From positions 3,313,978 to 3,377,977 of the forward strand of contig KL197709.1 in assembly GCA_000697665.1 (NCBI GenBank): a stretch of 64,000 nucleotides of DNA. The letters run 5' to 3'. Of this stretch, positions 32,598 through 43,871 are shown piece after piece. The notes beneath the pieces are model-generated. The model ran no database searches and had not been told where the DNA came from. It worked only from the letters and a program-made list of their open reading frames with translations. This stretch comes from Jaapia argillacea MUCL 33604 (Eukaryota > Basidiomycota > Agaricomycetes > Jaapiales > Jaapiaceae). Numbering within the stretch: position 1 is the stretch's first letter; each line of letters begins with the position of its first letter. The position numbers were made by a program, and so were the translations under genes.

Positions 32598-35500
32598 TTA
32601 TGCGATCCCGCGCCCCTGCCAAACGAGGCCGCAATGTCGATGATATTGATCTGACACCAAAGAAGAAGACTGTTTCAGCCTATCTTGACAAGGATGGAAA
32701 TCGTCGCAAGCATATTGTTGATGCCAGGATTCAGCCGAAATTGAGTCAACCCCTGCCAGAGCCCAGGACACCTTCCAAAACACCTCAGGGGACCCGTAGC
32801 CCCCAGATCCGCGAACATGCGCAATGTGTGCTGGTGATGGAATCTGGCGCTGCGGCAACTGTCTTGGCAGACCTTTGTTATATGCATCATGTTGCCAAAC
32901 CGCTCACCGGCATCTTCCATTTTATTGGGTGGAGCAATGGTTGGGCGGCTTTTTCCAACCAGGTTGGCTATCGAGCCTTGGGATCGAAATTCATTTGGGA
33001 CATGCTGGAGCCATATGTCCAATGAATCAATGTCATTTTCCAGACGATGACCTCTTTCAGCAGCCCCACGCATCTTCGGCGAGATATAAAGATCCTTACC
33101 AGTCCCAGCCGGTCCCTCCAATGCCTTACAGCTCTCAACCGATTCCAGGTAACCCAAATCAAGATGCTGGGCCCTCTCGATTTCCTGGATCTATGGAGGG
33201 TTGTTCGTCGGCACCCGTCGACAAAAGTAATCCTTTTGTTGTTGAGGATGACAACAATGAGGAAGGAATAAACTGGAGGGATGAGTTGGATGAAGCCCTT
33301 CTTTCCGAGAAGTCAAACTTCAACAGGCCGCGGCCCAAACTTTGCAGTCGAACCATGATTCTCGTCGACACCTCGGGAGTGCACGAGCTGACCATGAACT
33401 TCTGCGGTTGTGCTGACAAGCCCCCCAACACAGTTCAACTTCTAGACTTAGACCTTTATCCTGGTAGCGTCAAATGACCCGCGACTGCATTCACATTCAA
33501 GGTGCTGGATGACTTCACCCGGCATAACCTCGAATGCAAGACAAATACTTGAGAGTACTATGAAACACTCCGCAGAGCAACTTGACCAGTGTTTCCTCGA
33601 ACTGTGCCAGTACGCCGTACATCGCTTGTCATGAGCACCGCTTAACTGTTGTGATTCAAGGATCGTTACAGAGAAATGATGAGATGCTCTCAGCAATGGA
33701 GACACCTGAAGACACTCAAGTGGCAGGGATTTGGCTATGGCCCCTTTCGTGAGCCAGGTCCAGGAGAGCTGGCTCTCTTTTGTCTGGTGTGTCCTCAGGT
33801 AGGAGTAAATTTGCCCGACAATTGGGAGGAAGAGGCGGAAAGGTGCGAGGTGTTCAGTCTCCACTTAACTCCACCTAGTCATCTCCCTTAGATTACCCTG
33901 GCTCTTCTCTTGGCAATTGAATATGGATGGGAACTTCAAAGCCGAGCAGACCCGTTGCAAGTATCTGGACGACGACCTTCCCTTGACACAAGGTAGCCTG
34001 TTTTTGTGCAAGGATATGCAGTACAATCAGTACATTGCTGGAGCAGTTGAACGACCTCAGGTAGGCTTTTTTGGAGCGGCTCTCATTCTGGCGTTGATGC
34101 CCCCCTTCTCAGAAACCAACTTGTCACGACCACAAGGCTCAAAGTCAAGCAAATACTCAGGCGAAGCACCTTGCGATCACCGGCATTGTGGCCGTCGCGT
34201 GTGCCCAACATGGTTGTTTCTGTCCTGGGTCCTGTGCAAACTTGCAAAAGGGGGAAAGGTGAGGGGCATATATTCTGACCTCACCATCCCTCTGATACAC
34301 GATTCAAAATAGGCAAATCAACATGGACTACATATTGGCTCAAGCTCTCAACCTGACCAAAATTCCTGGTGTGACTCCAACTATGGTCCTCTATGACATT
34401 ATTTGTCAATATGGCGTGCATGTCGCGAAGAGGTTCCTTGAAAACACTCAATACCTTGGCCTCTCATCAGCCCTAAACTTGATTATGGGAATTGGACTCT
34501 TCCATGTTCACGGTCACCAAGACGCATGTGGACCCAGGTACTCTCTGAACTACATGATTGGTGCGGGTCAAGTGGATGGAGAGGTTATTGAAACCCTGTG
34601 GGCTAGGCTGAATGAAATCGCCGTCAGTTGCCGGCCGATGGGCCATGGGCATCGCACAGGAACGCTTGATTTCCACATTTTGAATTCCAACTGGCAAAAG
34701 ACGATTGGCATGGGTAAGTTGCACCTATTCGTCTTGCGGCACTCAATTGAATCTCCGCAGTTTCCTCCCTCTGTCGCAAGTTGAAGAGAGCCTACAAACA
34801 CGTCAGGCTGAGTGCCGAGGCATTTGCTGACCTCAATAGTGTCACGACGGAAACACAGGTCCATAACTGGAGAAAGATGGAGAAGGCCGCTGCCGAAAAC
34901 CGTCGGGATGATGTATCAGCCATGGATGTTTATGTGCCTATCATGAAAAAAGGTGCTGCACCCACTATGCCTGCCTTGCTCCAATCCTGATACATTCATA
35001 GCTCCAACACAGTCTGAAATTCAGCACAACCTGTCCCGGAAGGAAGGCGGAGTCAGTCCAATCAAAGGGTCCGCAAGCTGGTTGGCATCTGGTATTGCAA
35101 TTCAGGAGGCCCAGTGCATTATATCCAAGTTCACGGTGCCGACGCTGACTGTTCTTCAGAGTTGAACTTGCTGCTGCGGTCAGGAAGATGGGTCGCCGGC
35201 CTACTGTTGAGCAACTGAATCAAATTGAGGAAAGGAGGCGGAGGCTGGATGGTCGAATCAACACTTTTGAAAGGTTGGCAGCTCGCTACCTTGTTCAGGA
35301 TGCCTCATTGCCCAACGCAGAGCCTGCCGATGATCCCGGCATTGCTATTGTGCATGCTGATGGTGCCACTGGAGAGGATGAATATGAGATTGTGTTCGAT
35401 GAGGATGAGGATGCTCTCTGGGAGGACGACTTTGACTATGATGCAGTTCAGGATCAAGCGAACCCCGACAATGGGCCAATTGATGCTGAAAAACGACACA

Positions 35501-36298
35501 TATCCCTGCCGACCACTTTAGGACTTCGGCAATGTGCTCACCGAGGCTTGAAGGAAATTTTGGAGGAGGAAGTGAGCCTTCGCATTGGACAGGCAAATGA
35601 TCTCCTGCAGCAAATTCACATTGTGCTTGGCCATAAATCCTTTCTGTATCGCACGGAGATTCGACATAACAAATCTCAAAGTAAGAAGACGTGGTCCTGG
35701 TCCTGGGTAGGTCATGTCGAGGCCACGGTGCAGAAGAACTCCCGGCTTTACAAACAATGTAGGAAGGCAATGGGACAAGGAGGTGCCAGTGAGGACCTAC
35801 TCGCGAAATACAAAGACCTCAAACCGGAAGATCTGAAGATACAGACAGGGGTTGTTGATGATCCTGCTGCTCGCGGCACAAGACAAAACACTTTAGCTTG
35901 GTTTTGGACTGTGAACCTGGCTGCCAATGCAGATGAGAAGGAGAAGAACGACTATCTCGATGACTGTGAGTATGTTTTTTGTCGTTCTACATCATCGCTG
36001 AAGGTCTCCAGTTTACTGGGTCCATTGGTTGTGTGCGAGGGCTATGAGGGCGAGATGGGCTGAGGAATTCACTCTACTGATTCATGAGATGGATTGGGTT
36101 GTGAGGTTCTTCCACCAGCGGGAAACAGTCTGGCGGACCCAAGCAGACACCGCCTTGGCTGCCAACCTCTCAGGTCATTCTTGCTATGCCGCACGACAGT
36201 CTCACATGTGGAAAATGTTTGCAGATAGAGCCGATGCTCAGTTTGTGGAGACTCGGAGTGCATATCCACCCCCTCTAGAGCTCCATTATTACTCGTAG
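32598..36298 (+). pseudogene. KDZ transposase relic
   Basis: N-terminus MRSRAPAKRGRNVDDIDLTP and a Pro-rich linker lead to the cysteine-cluster region typical of KDZ transposases (LTMNFCGCADKPPNTVQLLD). Later segments are LLRC-like MMRCSQQWRHLKTLKWQGFG, EPGPGELALFCLVCPQ and LNMDGNFKAEQTRCKYLDDD (DxN catalytic region). Then come MVLYDIICQYGVHVAKRF, GLFHVHGHQDACGPRYSLNY and GAGQVDGEVIETLWARLNEI (acidic catalytic residue). The C-terminal part (35188-36063 and, after a ~50-nt intron, to 36298) has SLRIGQANDLLQQIHIVLG and RARWAEEFTLLIHEMDWVV. In-frame TGA codons at 33475, 33550 and 33583 and some frame changes break it. It is the expected mover of the surrounding element, now inactive. Confidence 0.9.
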
Positions 36299-36401
36299 GG
36301 TAGCATTGCAATCTGTTTGACTCCACGTATTTGTCGCTGTTGGGTAAGCCACATTGGACTTGAACTGTGTGTCACGCAGCCTCATAATTCCTCCAACTTC
36401 A

Positions 36402-37570
36402 ATGGCTTCTTCCTCATCCATTGCACAGGCGCCCCAGGATATCAGATGTTGCAAACGCCGCAGAATGCTTTGGATGAACATCCGGTGTATCGTCGATGGC
36501 CGCAATGATGACTATCCAGAGGGCACTGCCCCTTTGGACACAGAGGCAATTGCTCACTGGAAGGTGATTAATAGGCTTCAGGCAGAGAATCAACTCATCC
36601 TTGATACCATTGTCGGTCGCCTGTCGTTGGCCATCCAGGCGTAAGTCATGCGGCACGGCCAAGGAGAGACCGTATCCCAGGCCAACTTAATCAACTGGTC
36701 CCAAGGCATTCAGACTGAGTTGGTGAGTTCATTTGATTGTCATTTGTCAGGATAATAACACTTCCACAGTTTATTTACCAGCTGAACTGGGGATACGCTT
36801 CTGAGTCTGGTATGGTCGATGCCTTACCGCACCCCGCGGTTCAGGATATACATAGGTTTTTCTGCTGCTGCCAGCCTCCGCAGAAGGACTGGTCTCCTGC
36901 TGTCGTGGAAATTGCCCGCATTTCAGAAGACCTTGTCTCACAGGCTGCTCATTCCCCTCTGCACCTTAATCACTGGTGGGACAACAACAACCTTCTTGAT
37001 TTGGTCAGCGGTGTAGCCACTTGTCTGAATGTACAGGTATGTCTCTTCTTCCTGTTCATTCTGGCATTCAATTCATTCTTGCTAGCTTCACAAAATCAGG
37101 GAGATTACAGCTGCTATTGACAAGCATAGCCAAGTGATCACAGCGTTGCCGATCCTGAGTGATCCCAGTAGACTGCCCTTTAATGGTGCAATCTTGGGAT
37201 CTACAGTCTGTTGTCCTTCTTACTCCTCTCTCCATCTATTCATTTTCTTCGTTTTTTAGGTTGATGAACTTGATGGTGAGCTGCAAGTGGCTCACACAAT
37301 CGTCTACCGATACCATCCATGACAAGGCAATCTGTCGCCCCTCCCCTCTCATCTCTTTGAAGCGATGGAGTCCTACATGCCGGAACTTGCCTATCCCAAG
37401 TGTAGCGATGGCCATACCCTCCAGCTCATGAGAAGGAATTATCTGGACCAGTACAATGCGGTGCTGGAGGCAAAGCGAGTCTTCTGGGAAAAATTGTTTG
37501 TGCTGTCATTGGCGTCGAGTGTTTATGATAAGGTCATGTACAAGACTTATCCTGATGCCGAGGATTGAGA
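36402..37570 (+). pseudogene. Cargo gene downstream of KDZ transposase, unknown function
   Basis: Starts MASSSSIAQAPQDIRCCKRR and runs through KVINRLQAENQLILDTIVGR, QLNWGYASESGMVDALPHPA, SHLFEAMESYMPELAYPKC and YLDQYNAVLEAKRVFWEKLF, ending PDAED at 37570. Four introns with GT...AG ends can be placed. One in-frame TGA (37320-37322) interrupts the last exon. No known domain was recognised; it looks largely helical. It is on the same strand as, and ~100 bp after, the transposase, so it may be an element gene. Confidence 0.5.
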
Positions 37571-37683
37571 GGATGTATGTATTGTACGCATATGATCTTG
37601 CAATGGAGCAGCATGAGTTGCCAGTGGTTGAATTCAATGCATCAATACAATTACAACAATCGCGGGACTGACTACCCTCATCC

Positions 37684-38941
37684 CTATGCCTCAGCAGTCA
37701 GTGCCTCCGCAAACTGACGTTTCAGCTCCATGATGCCTAGGAATCTCTCAGCCAGAAGATCCCAGTTGAACCGCGAATAGATGTGAAGAGCCTTTGCGCT
37801 GAGATTGAGAACTCTGGAGCACAGTTTCTGCTCCTCCTGAATGCATATGTCAATGCCGACCCAGATGTATCTGCGTGAAAGTATCACTCACCATGATATC
37901 GTTGTATTCTCCGATCCAAGTGTCGCATTCCCCTTCACTCTTCTGCAAAAGTCCGCGCAAATACAAATGTTCCCCTTGAGCGCAAGAGCTTGGTAGTGGA
38001 GGANNNNNNNNNNNNNNNNNNNNNNNNNNNNNNNNNNNNNNNNNNNNNNNNNNNNNNNNNNNNNNNNNNNNNNNNNNNNNNNNNNNNNNNNNNNNNNNNN
38101 NNNNNNNNNNNNNNNNNNNNNNNNNNNNNNNNNNNNNNNNNNNNNNNNNNNNNNNNNNNNNNNNNNNNNNNNNNNNNNNNNNNNNNNNNNNNNNNNNNNN
38201 NNNNNNNNNNNNNNNNNNNNNNNNNNNNNNNNNNNNNNNNNNNNNNNNNNNNNNNNNNNNNNNNNNNNNNNNNNNNNNNNNNNNNNNNNNNNNNNNNNNN
38301 NNNNNNNNNNNNNNNNNNNNNNNNNNNNNNNNNNNNNNNNNNNNNNNNNNNNNNNNNNNNNNNNNNNNNNNNNNNNNNNNNNNNNNNNNNNNNNNNNNNN
38401 NNNNNNNNNNNNNNNNNNNNNNNNNNNNNNNNNNNNNNNNNNNNNNNNNNNNNNNNNNNNNNNNNNNNNNNNNNNNNNNNNNNNNNNNNNNNNNNNNNNN
38501 NNNNNNNNNNNNNNNNNNNNNNNNNNNNNNNNNNNNNNNNNNNNNNNNNNNNNNNNNNNNNNNNNNNNNNNNNNNNNNNNNNNNNNNNNNNNNNNNNNNN
38601 NNNCTCGATTCCACCTCTTGCCTTTGCCTCGGCCATCAACGTCCTGATCTTCCCCCAGTTGTATACAGCCCGTTCAATTGCGTCGGCTTCCAAGAGAGGT
38701 CTCAAATTGGCCTGCCAGCGCTTCCTATCCTCCTGCGGCACTTGTGAGCATTGAATTGTTTCAATTTTGATGAAACTCACCAGCATCATTTCGGCCTCTC
38801 CATGCACTTAGCATACTCAGCGCTGGTCTCAAGCCCTGCATACTCCTTCAGGAGCCAATGGGCACACTTGGGCAGGTGCCAATACAGTAGGAGCGTGCGA
38901 TCCAAGTCCGCAAGATTGGTGATGTTGGATGTGTCGGGCAT
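37684..38941 (-). pseudogene. Cargo gene interrupted by assembly gap
   Basis: The 5' part (start about 38941, MPDTSNITNLADLDRTLLLY, then WLLKEYAGLETSAEYAKC) runs into an exon with KRWQANLRPLLEADAIERAV and TLMAEAKARGGIE and then the 600-N gap. On the far side GECDTWIGEYNDIM and SAKALHIYSRFNWDLLAERF continue to a stop at 37684. The DLDRT start resembles the gene at 39.1-40.2 kb (NLDRTILRYQ), so these may be tandem paralogues. The 5' exon meets a TGA before its donor, so it may be broken. Function unknown. Confidence 0.4.
38004..38603. other. Assembly gap, 600 N
   Basis: Exactly 600 undetermined bases; a round number suggests either an estimated scaffold gap or a fixed filler. Open frames spanning it are artefacts of translating N. 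Confidence 0.99.
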
Positions 38942-39121
38942 AGTGAAAGATGACTCACGGGAATGTCCCAGATTTGTGAAGAGTACAAGTCCGCAGATTT
39001 GTGATACGCTTAGGCCAGGCACAATCTAATCTTATCGATCCGGTGCGGCCTTTCAGATTGTAAAGTACGTGTCTGCGCACGGTCACACAAAGTTGTAATA
39101 CGCTGTGGCAGGCACATTAAT

Positions 39122-40206
39122 CTACTCATCGATGACAATGGGGTCATTGACGTGCCCGGATGCAGAGCTGGCACTCCTAACAAAATCAACATCCTCGTCA
39201 TCGCCGCTCTCATCCTCAGTGGAATCCCAAACAGCCGACATCCCTACCGAGGAGAGATCGTCGTCTTCCTCTTCCATCACTTCCTCCTTCATCTGACATT
39301 CTTCTTGCCATTCCATCACTGTAATCAACTTCTGGAACATGTCCCACCCAAAGGGACTCCGTCTGACGGAGGAGCCGATGAGGATTCCAAGTTCTAATTC
39401 ACACAACTGCTTGTCATTCTAGATGTAGGATTAAATCGCAGCATTCCTGATGAAGTCGCTTGGTACATACAAGTAGAACACCAGCTTTCTTGAGCCATCA
39501 CCTGAGATAGGCACCCGTCGTTCCTTGCAAGGCCGCAATTCTGAGACAGCGAGCTCGCTTGTCAAGTCCTTCATAGAGGATGATGAGAGAGCCGATTTTC
39601 GCAAGGTCGATCTTGGCCATGATAGATGACAAGAAACGATGGAATTGAAGAAACGAGGTGCTGTGGTAACACTCTGCGGTGTCTCGCATGGATTGCCGGC
39701 AATGCCGGCATATGCCAGGATAATCTTGGATGGAAGGGGGGCAGGCACCTCAGTTCACACATCACACGGACCGGGCAAAGTGGTATTGAAATTTACAATG
39801 GCATGAATAGTTTGTACCCACAGTTTTGGTGTCTCTCAAGTCCCCCCTGCCTTGTGATGACTTTCCTGAATTGCATCCCTTTTCTCCACCATCTTATTAA
39901 ATAGCCGTTCACAAGGCCTCCAATTGTAGTCGCTCTCCTTGATGGACTTGCCAAGGAGCAGTCTCAAGGCATATTCGATTATCGACTGGTCGCACTGAAA
40001 ATTGGATCCATCAGTGATCCGCTGAGCTGTCAGCCGCATATGCAGGAGCTTACCAGGAACTCTTTTGCCTTCTCGATCCACTCATTATAATCCCAGATAT
40101 TTCCAATGCGCCGCGAGTCAGATATGAGCTCCTCAGCTCGCGCAGGCAGGTTTTGATATCGTAGAATGGTGCGATCAAGGTTCTCGAGGGTGTCTACCAT
40201 GGACAT
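39122..40206 (-). CDS. Cargo gene near right end of KDZ element, acidic C-terminus
   Basis: Start at 40206 (MSMVDTLENLDRTILRYQNL) with ISDSRRIGNIWDYNEWIEKA. Later exons have GKLLHMRLTAQRITDGSNFQ, YALRLLLGKSIKESDYNWRP and, after an intron, MAKIDLAKIGSLIILYEGLD. The end is strongly acidic (EEVMEEEDDDLSSVG) and stops at 39122. Mostly helical, no recognised domain. The N-terminus resembles that of the neighbouring gene at 38.9 kb. Exon joins in the middle are uncertain. Confidence 0.45.
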
Positions 40207-40415
40207 GTTGGTGGTTGATATTGATCAAGCAATCGCGGTCAGCTGTCAACTTATATGGCTTGCCAGCCAGAGGCGGAGTGATCAACTGCCTAATATGTAT
40301 GATCACATGTGTCCAAACCCACTTGCGAATGAGCAGGTCAATGCGGCTGTTCCTGTGTCGTAACCCGGGAGCTGCAATGAAATCTATTCCGCATCTGATT
40401 TCTGGAGTGCCGGGC

Positions 40416-40592
40416 GGACGTCGGCTGGCCAATAGTAATGTACGTACATAGTATGTGTACAAGGTCGGCTGATACATTAACAATGGTATGTCCGCTGGCA
40501 CATTATCATAGGCAGCGGACACCTGTCGGCCGAGGTCCGCTGGCACATTAACAATGGTCGATATGCAATGTCCGCTAGACATTACTATTGGG
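40416..40592 (-). repeat. Right inverted arm and subterminal motif array
   Basis: On the minus strand this reads as the left arm does: CAATAGTAATG, then CAGCGGAC-type motifs about five times, including the exact 20-mer TTGTTAATGTGCCAGCGGAC within the 33-bp core and TCGGCCGACA just inside it. Confidence 0.8.
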
Positions 40593-40849
40593 TCAAGATA
40601 GCTGAACAGTGTGGTGTGACCTCCGATTTACCAGTCATGTCTAGGAAAGAACTCAAGCATCGTGATAGGGAACCATGGTTGAACGTCGCCACTTACCCAA
40701 ATGAGTTAGACCCAACATAGACACCAGAATAAGGATCCTAGCATTAAATGAAATCTCCAAAGGGTGTCAAATACAAAGAATTCGTAGCAACAACAAGTTT
40801 GGAGAGTAGCAAACATTTAAATTTCCGAAACGACGGCCTCCCAATGCAA
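40593..40849. other. Right flank of KDZ element
   Basis: Host-like sequence between the right arm and the stop of the F-box gene. ATAGCTGAA at 40598-40606 is an inverted match to TTCAGCTAT at 22492-22500 just outside the left core, so the true element ends may lie slightly outside the limits given. Confidence 0.4.
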
Positions 40850-42051
40850 TCAAGTTTCCCACCTGACAAAAATCTCATTGGCATACTTCTGACCAAATAC
40901 AGCCCGCCACCAAAATAATGCGTCGTGAGTTGGCTTGGGTGTCCAGGAACCATTGCAATGTGATCTCCAATACTCAAAGGCACCAAATGTCAAATTGGTA
41001 AAGGAGGGGTGCGATGTAGACAGGCATCGTAGTAATGTGAGATGGTGATCAATATGAAGCGGTTGGTCTTGCTGCGCGACTGCAGAAAGTGGGTTCCATC
41101 CTGATGAAGGGCTGATGAGGAAATGAGAAATATCGGGGAACAATATGGTGTCGCAATTGGCAAGGGTTTCAATGATACATTGGGCCTGACAAGAGAAATC
41201 ATTTGGAATTAAAAAAATATGTTGAGAACACAAGATAGACTCACCGCTTGCAGATTCGGAGGGCCCTTCCTGTCAATCCTCAGATGCTTCAAGACTGGCA
41301 TATATGTACCAAGCACCCGGATGACAAGGCAAAGATCCACTGCGGCTACCAACCCGAACGACAATGTTGTCAGATTGGCCAAGGCAGGAAATCCAACCGA
41401 TGCAATCAAATCAGTCAACTCTCGTTCTTCTAGTTCTTGAGTAATTGAGAGTGTGCGGATGCAATGAAATGCGGCCATCCGAGATAGACGAAAGGAGTTG
41501 TGACAAAGGAGTGTATGAAGTTGGGGGAGTGTTCTCATTTCAGGAGGAAATTTAACCAGCAAATCTGTGAAGGTATATCGTGCAGAAGGACGCCGAATCA
41601 GCCACTCCCTCTCGAGACATTCCATCAATGTCTTCCTGCAATAAGGGGTAACATCGATGTCCAAGACACAGAGGTGCAGTACATATTTGAGTGCCCCGCA
41701 CAATAGAGTAATGGATTGACGATCTGTTACTGATGAAACCACCAACTTCTGCACAATGGAAGCATAGGCCGGTACGGTTATGATGGTAAGGAAGCATTGC
41801 TTCGCTTGTCCGCCAGAGACTTTGATGTCTCTGTATAGGGCCCGAGCAGCGAGATCATGTAAGTCACGACTAACTTGCATGATGTGTGGTAGGTCACGGA
41901 CTTTGAGGTAGCGTATAATCCTATCAGATCTGTCGAGTGGAAAGGATGAAGTGAATGGATGCAAACTGTGCCCTTTCGTTGAAACAAGCTGTGCAGTGAA
42001 TAGTGAAGGCACTTACATTGGATTAGGCGAACGAATCAGCGTCTCCATCAT
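40850..42051 (-). CDS. F-box-family protein, apparently intact
   Basis: A short first exon (MMETLIRSPNP, from 42051) is followed by an intron to ~41935. The main exon has an F-box-like start (DRIIRYLKVRDLPHIMQVSR, DLHDLAARALYRDIKV) and then Leu-rich repeats-like segments (LPQLHTLLCHNSFRLSRM, FPALANLTTLSFGLVAAVDL). A 58-nt intron (GTGAGT...TTGTCAG) leads to a last exon ending SFTNLTFGAFEYWRS, then SWTPKPTHDALFWWRAVF. No stops were seen. F-box proteins usually link substrates to SCF ubiquitin ligases; the target here is unknown. Paralogues lie at 20.0-21.2 kb and 42.5-43.6 kb. Confidence 0.7.
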
Positions 42052-42545
42052 GCTCAGATGTACTGAGAGATCTAGGATATGATATTTGCAGCTGGTGAGG
42101 CTTTATCGTGCTATCTCATCGACAACCGGAGGACTTAACGTCATATCTCTGGAACATAATCATGTGCACCCGAGTTACTGTCGTGCATTTGAAGACCATT
42201 CCGGACCAGATCTGGCTTTGTTACAGCCCTGACCTTGTGCAAATGAACGCTCTCTGGAAAGACCAGCATTGATTCTACTGGAAGTCCAATGTAACTCCCC
42301 TGAAGCTTATTAGAAGTTGGTTGCAAACCTTAGTAACGTATACCTTCACCCAATAGGTCATGCTTGCCTATGTGTCGTCCATACAAAATGGGGTGATACA
42401 AATGCTATGGTAAACAACAAATCCACTCATGGATGCCATCACTCCCATTCCTCCCCCAGGAAGCCTGTACATCCAGTTGGTTGCTTTCGCACTTCTACCC
42501 TGATTCGAATGATTGATAAATTCTCTTAGACCAGGTTTTCTTGCG

Positions 42546-43564
42546 ATGCCGACTGAGGACATTGATCACATATCGAGTTTCCTCGATGCCCATGACTTGG
42601 CTCAGGTCATGAAGACCTCTTCGCAACTGCACCACATTGCTGCGAGACTCCTCTACCACAATATCCTCATCTTCGGCACTCAGCATTGCATTGTTTTACC
42701 ACTCTAATCAACAATCCCACCTACCCATCACACACCCGATCTCTAACTTACATAACATCTTCTCCTACAAGCGATCACATCAACATTCCACTCCTCGCAC
42801 GAGCCCTCCACAAGCTCGCTGATTTACGTCGCCTGGACATCAAAGTTTCACCTAATGTCCACAGCTTCCTCATCAGATGCCTTGAACATGAAGGTCTCTT
42901 CCACGACTCGGTGAATCCATCGACACTCCAGCATCTCACCGCTCCACACACTCTTCCCATCCCATCCCTCCAATCTTTGCATTGCTTTGGAACATCTTGA
43001 TTGATCTGTCTCGCCACCTCGCGACGACTCCAAGAGATCTCATTTTGTCAGACTTTGACATCTGACGAAATCGTTATGATCCTATCGACTCTGAGGAACA
43101 ATTCCGACTCTATCGTAACCCTCTCCCTCAGAGTGGATACCAATATCAACTTAGACCACCTCCTCGCTGCTCTGAATGCAAGCATCCCCAACCTGCAATA
43201 CCTGACAGTGAAAACGGACTTGTTGTTTTTTGTAAGTCGATTGATGCTTGGACAAAAAATGGTACTCATAAGCGTTAAGGTCAACCCGATCCTCCATTTT
43301 CTTAACAAGCACAAGGGTCTGTCAGACTTGAAGAAACTCAGGGTCTTAGGAATACCGTGCGAGTTGGTCAGACAAGATAATGTGGGCATTATCGACTTGC
43401 ACTTGCGAGTCTTATCAATGATATCCCAAAGCCACATCAATTTGACAAGTGTTTCATTTGGTACTGTAGAGTACCGACGGTATGGTGTTCACGGGAAGTG
43501 GGCTCCATTTCCTACTGAAATCACACTATTCTGGTGGATGGAGGCATTCGTTCGTCACACATAA
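42546..43564 (+). pseudogene. F-box-family pseudogene
   Basis: F-box-like start MPTEDIDHISSFLDAHDLAQ with VMKTSSQLHHIAARLLYHNI, then Leu-rich segments in three different frames (LARALHKLADLRRLDIKVSP; RRLQEISFCQTLTSDEIVMI; FLNKHKGLSDLKKLRVLGIP). It ends with LTSVSFGTVEYRRYGVHGKW and ITLFWWMEAFVRHT. Two frame changes (near 42700 and 43000) do not coincide with good splice sites. It is convergent in content with the neighbour at 40.85-42.05 kb but on the opposite strand, so the two are divergent copies sharing a ~500-bp upstream region. Confidence 0.6.
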
Positions 43565-43871
43565 AACCTGTGTTTCGGTCTGTGCAACTTCCGTTCCGTG
43601 TTGTATTTTCCACCTTGTATTGATTGTAAAGAAACAACCAAATGGTTCCCTGAGAAATGGTGCACAATTAAGTAACCTGATCCTAGGCTTGGTATCCAGG
43701 AGTGCTACATATTGAGAAAGTGATGAAAAATTGCTACGCAAATAACCTCTGATTGATGACTGACCACTACACACCCCATCCAAGAGATCTATTCTCAGAC
43801 GACACATACTCATCAATCCAGCTGTGAGCCACGCCAATAAGTCAACCACAACCAATATTTGGGATAGAAGC

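Larger units (their letters stand above)
22507..40592 (+). mobile_element. Composite KDZ transposon with TET/JBP and cargo genes (~18 kb)
   Basis: The two ends carry inverted arms: a perfect 33-bp core occurs at 22531-22563 and, inverted, at 40535-40567, with further similarity out to about 22507 and 40592. Between them lie a KDZ transposase relic, a TET/JBP dioxygenase relic and several genes of unknown role. In basidiomycetes KDZ elements are known to be large and often to carry TET/JBP genes, so the content fits the ends. The exact termini and a 7-9 bp target duplication could not be fixed by eye. Nonsense codons in the transposase show this copy is no longer autonomous. A 600-N gap lies inside. 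Confidence 0.8.

Noticed and set aside
37850-38807. Open frames of 250-290 codons across the gap
   Set aside because: They consist mainly of undetermined residues from the 600 N; the length has no meaning.
22492-40606. Fixing the exact KDZ termini at TTCAGCTAT / ATAGCTGAA
   Set aside because: The 9-bp words are inverted, but sequence between them and the motif arrays matches poorly and no target duplication appears beside them; left as an open possibility.
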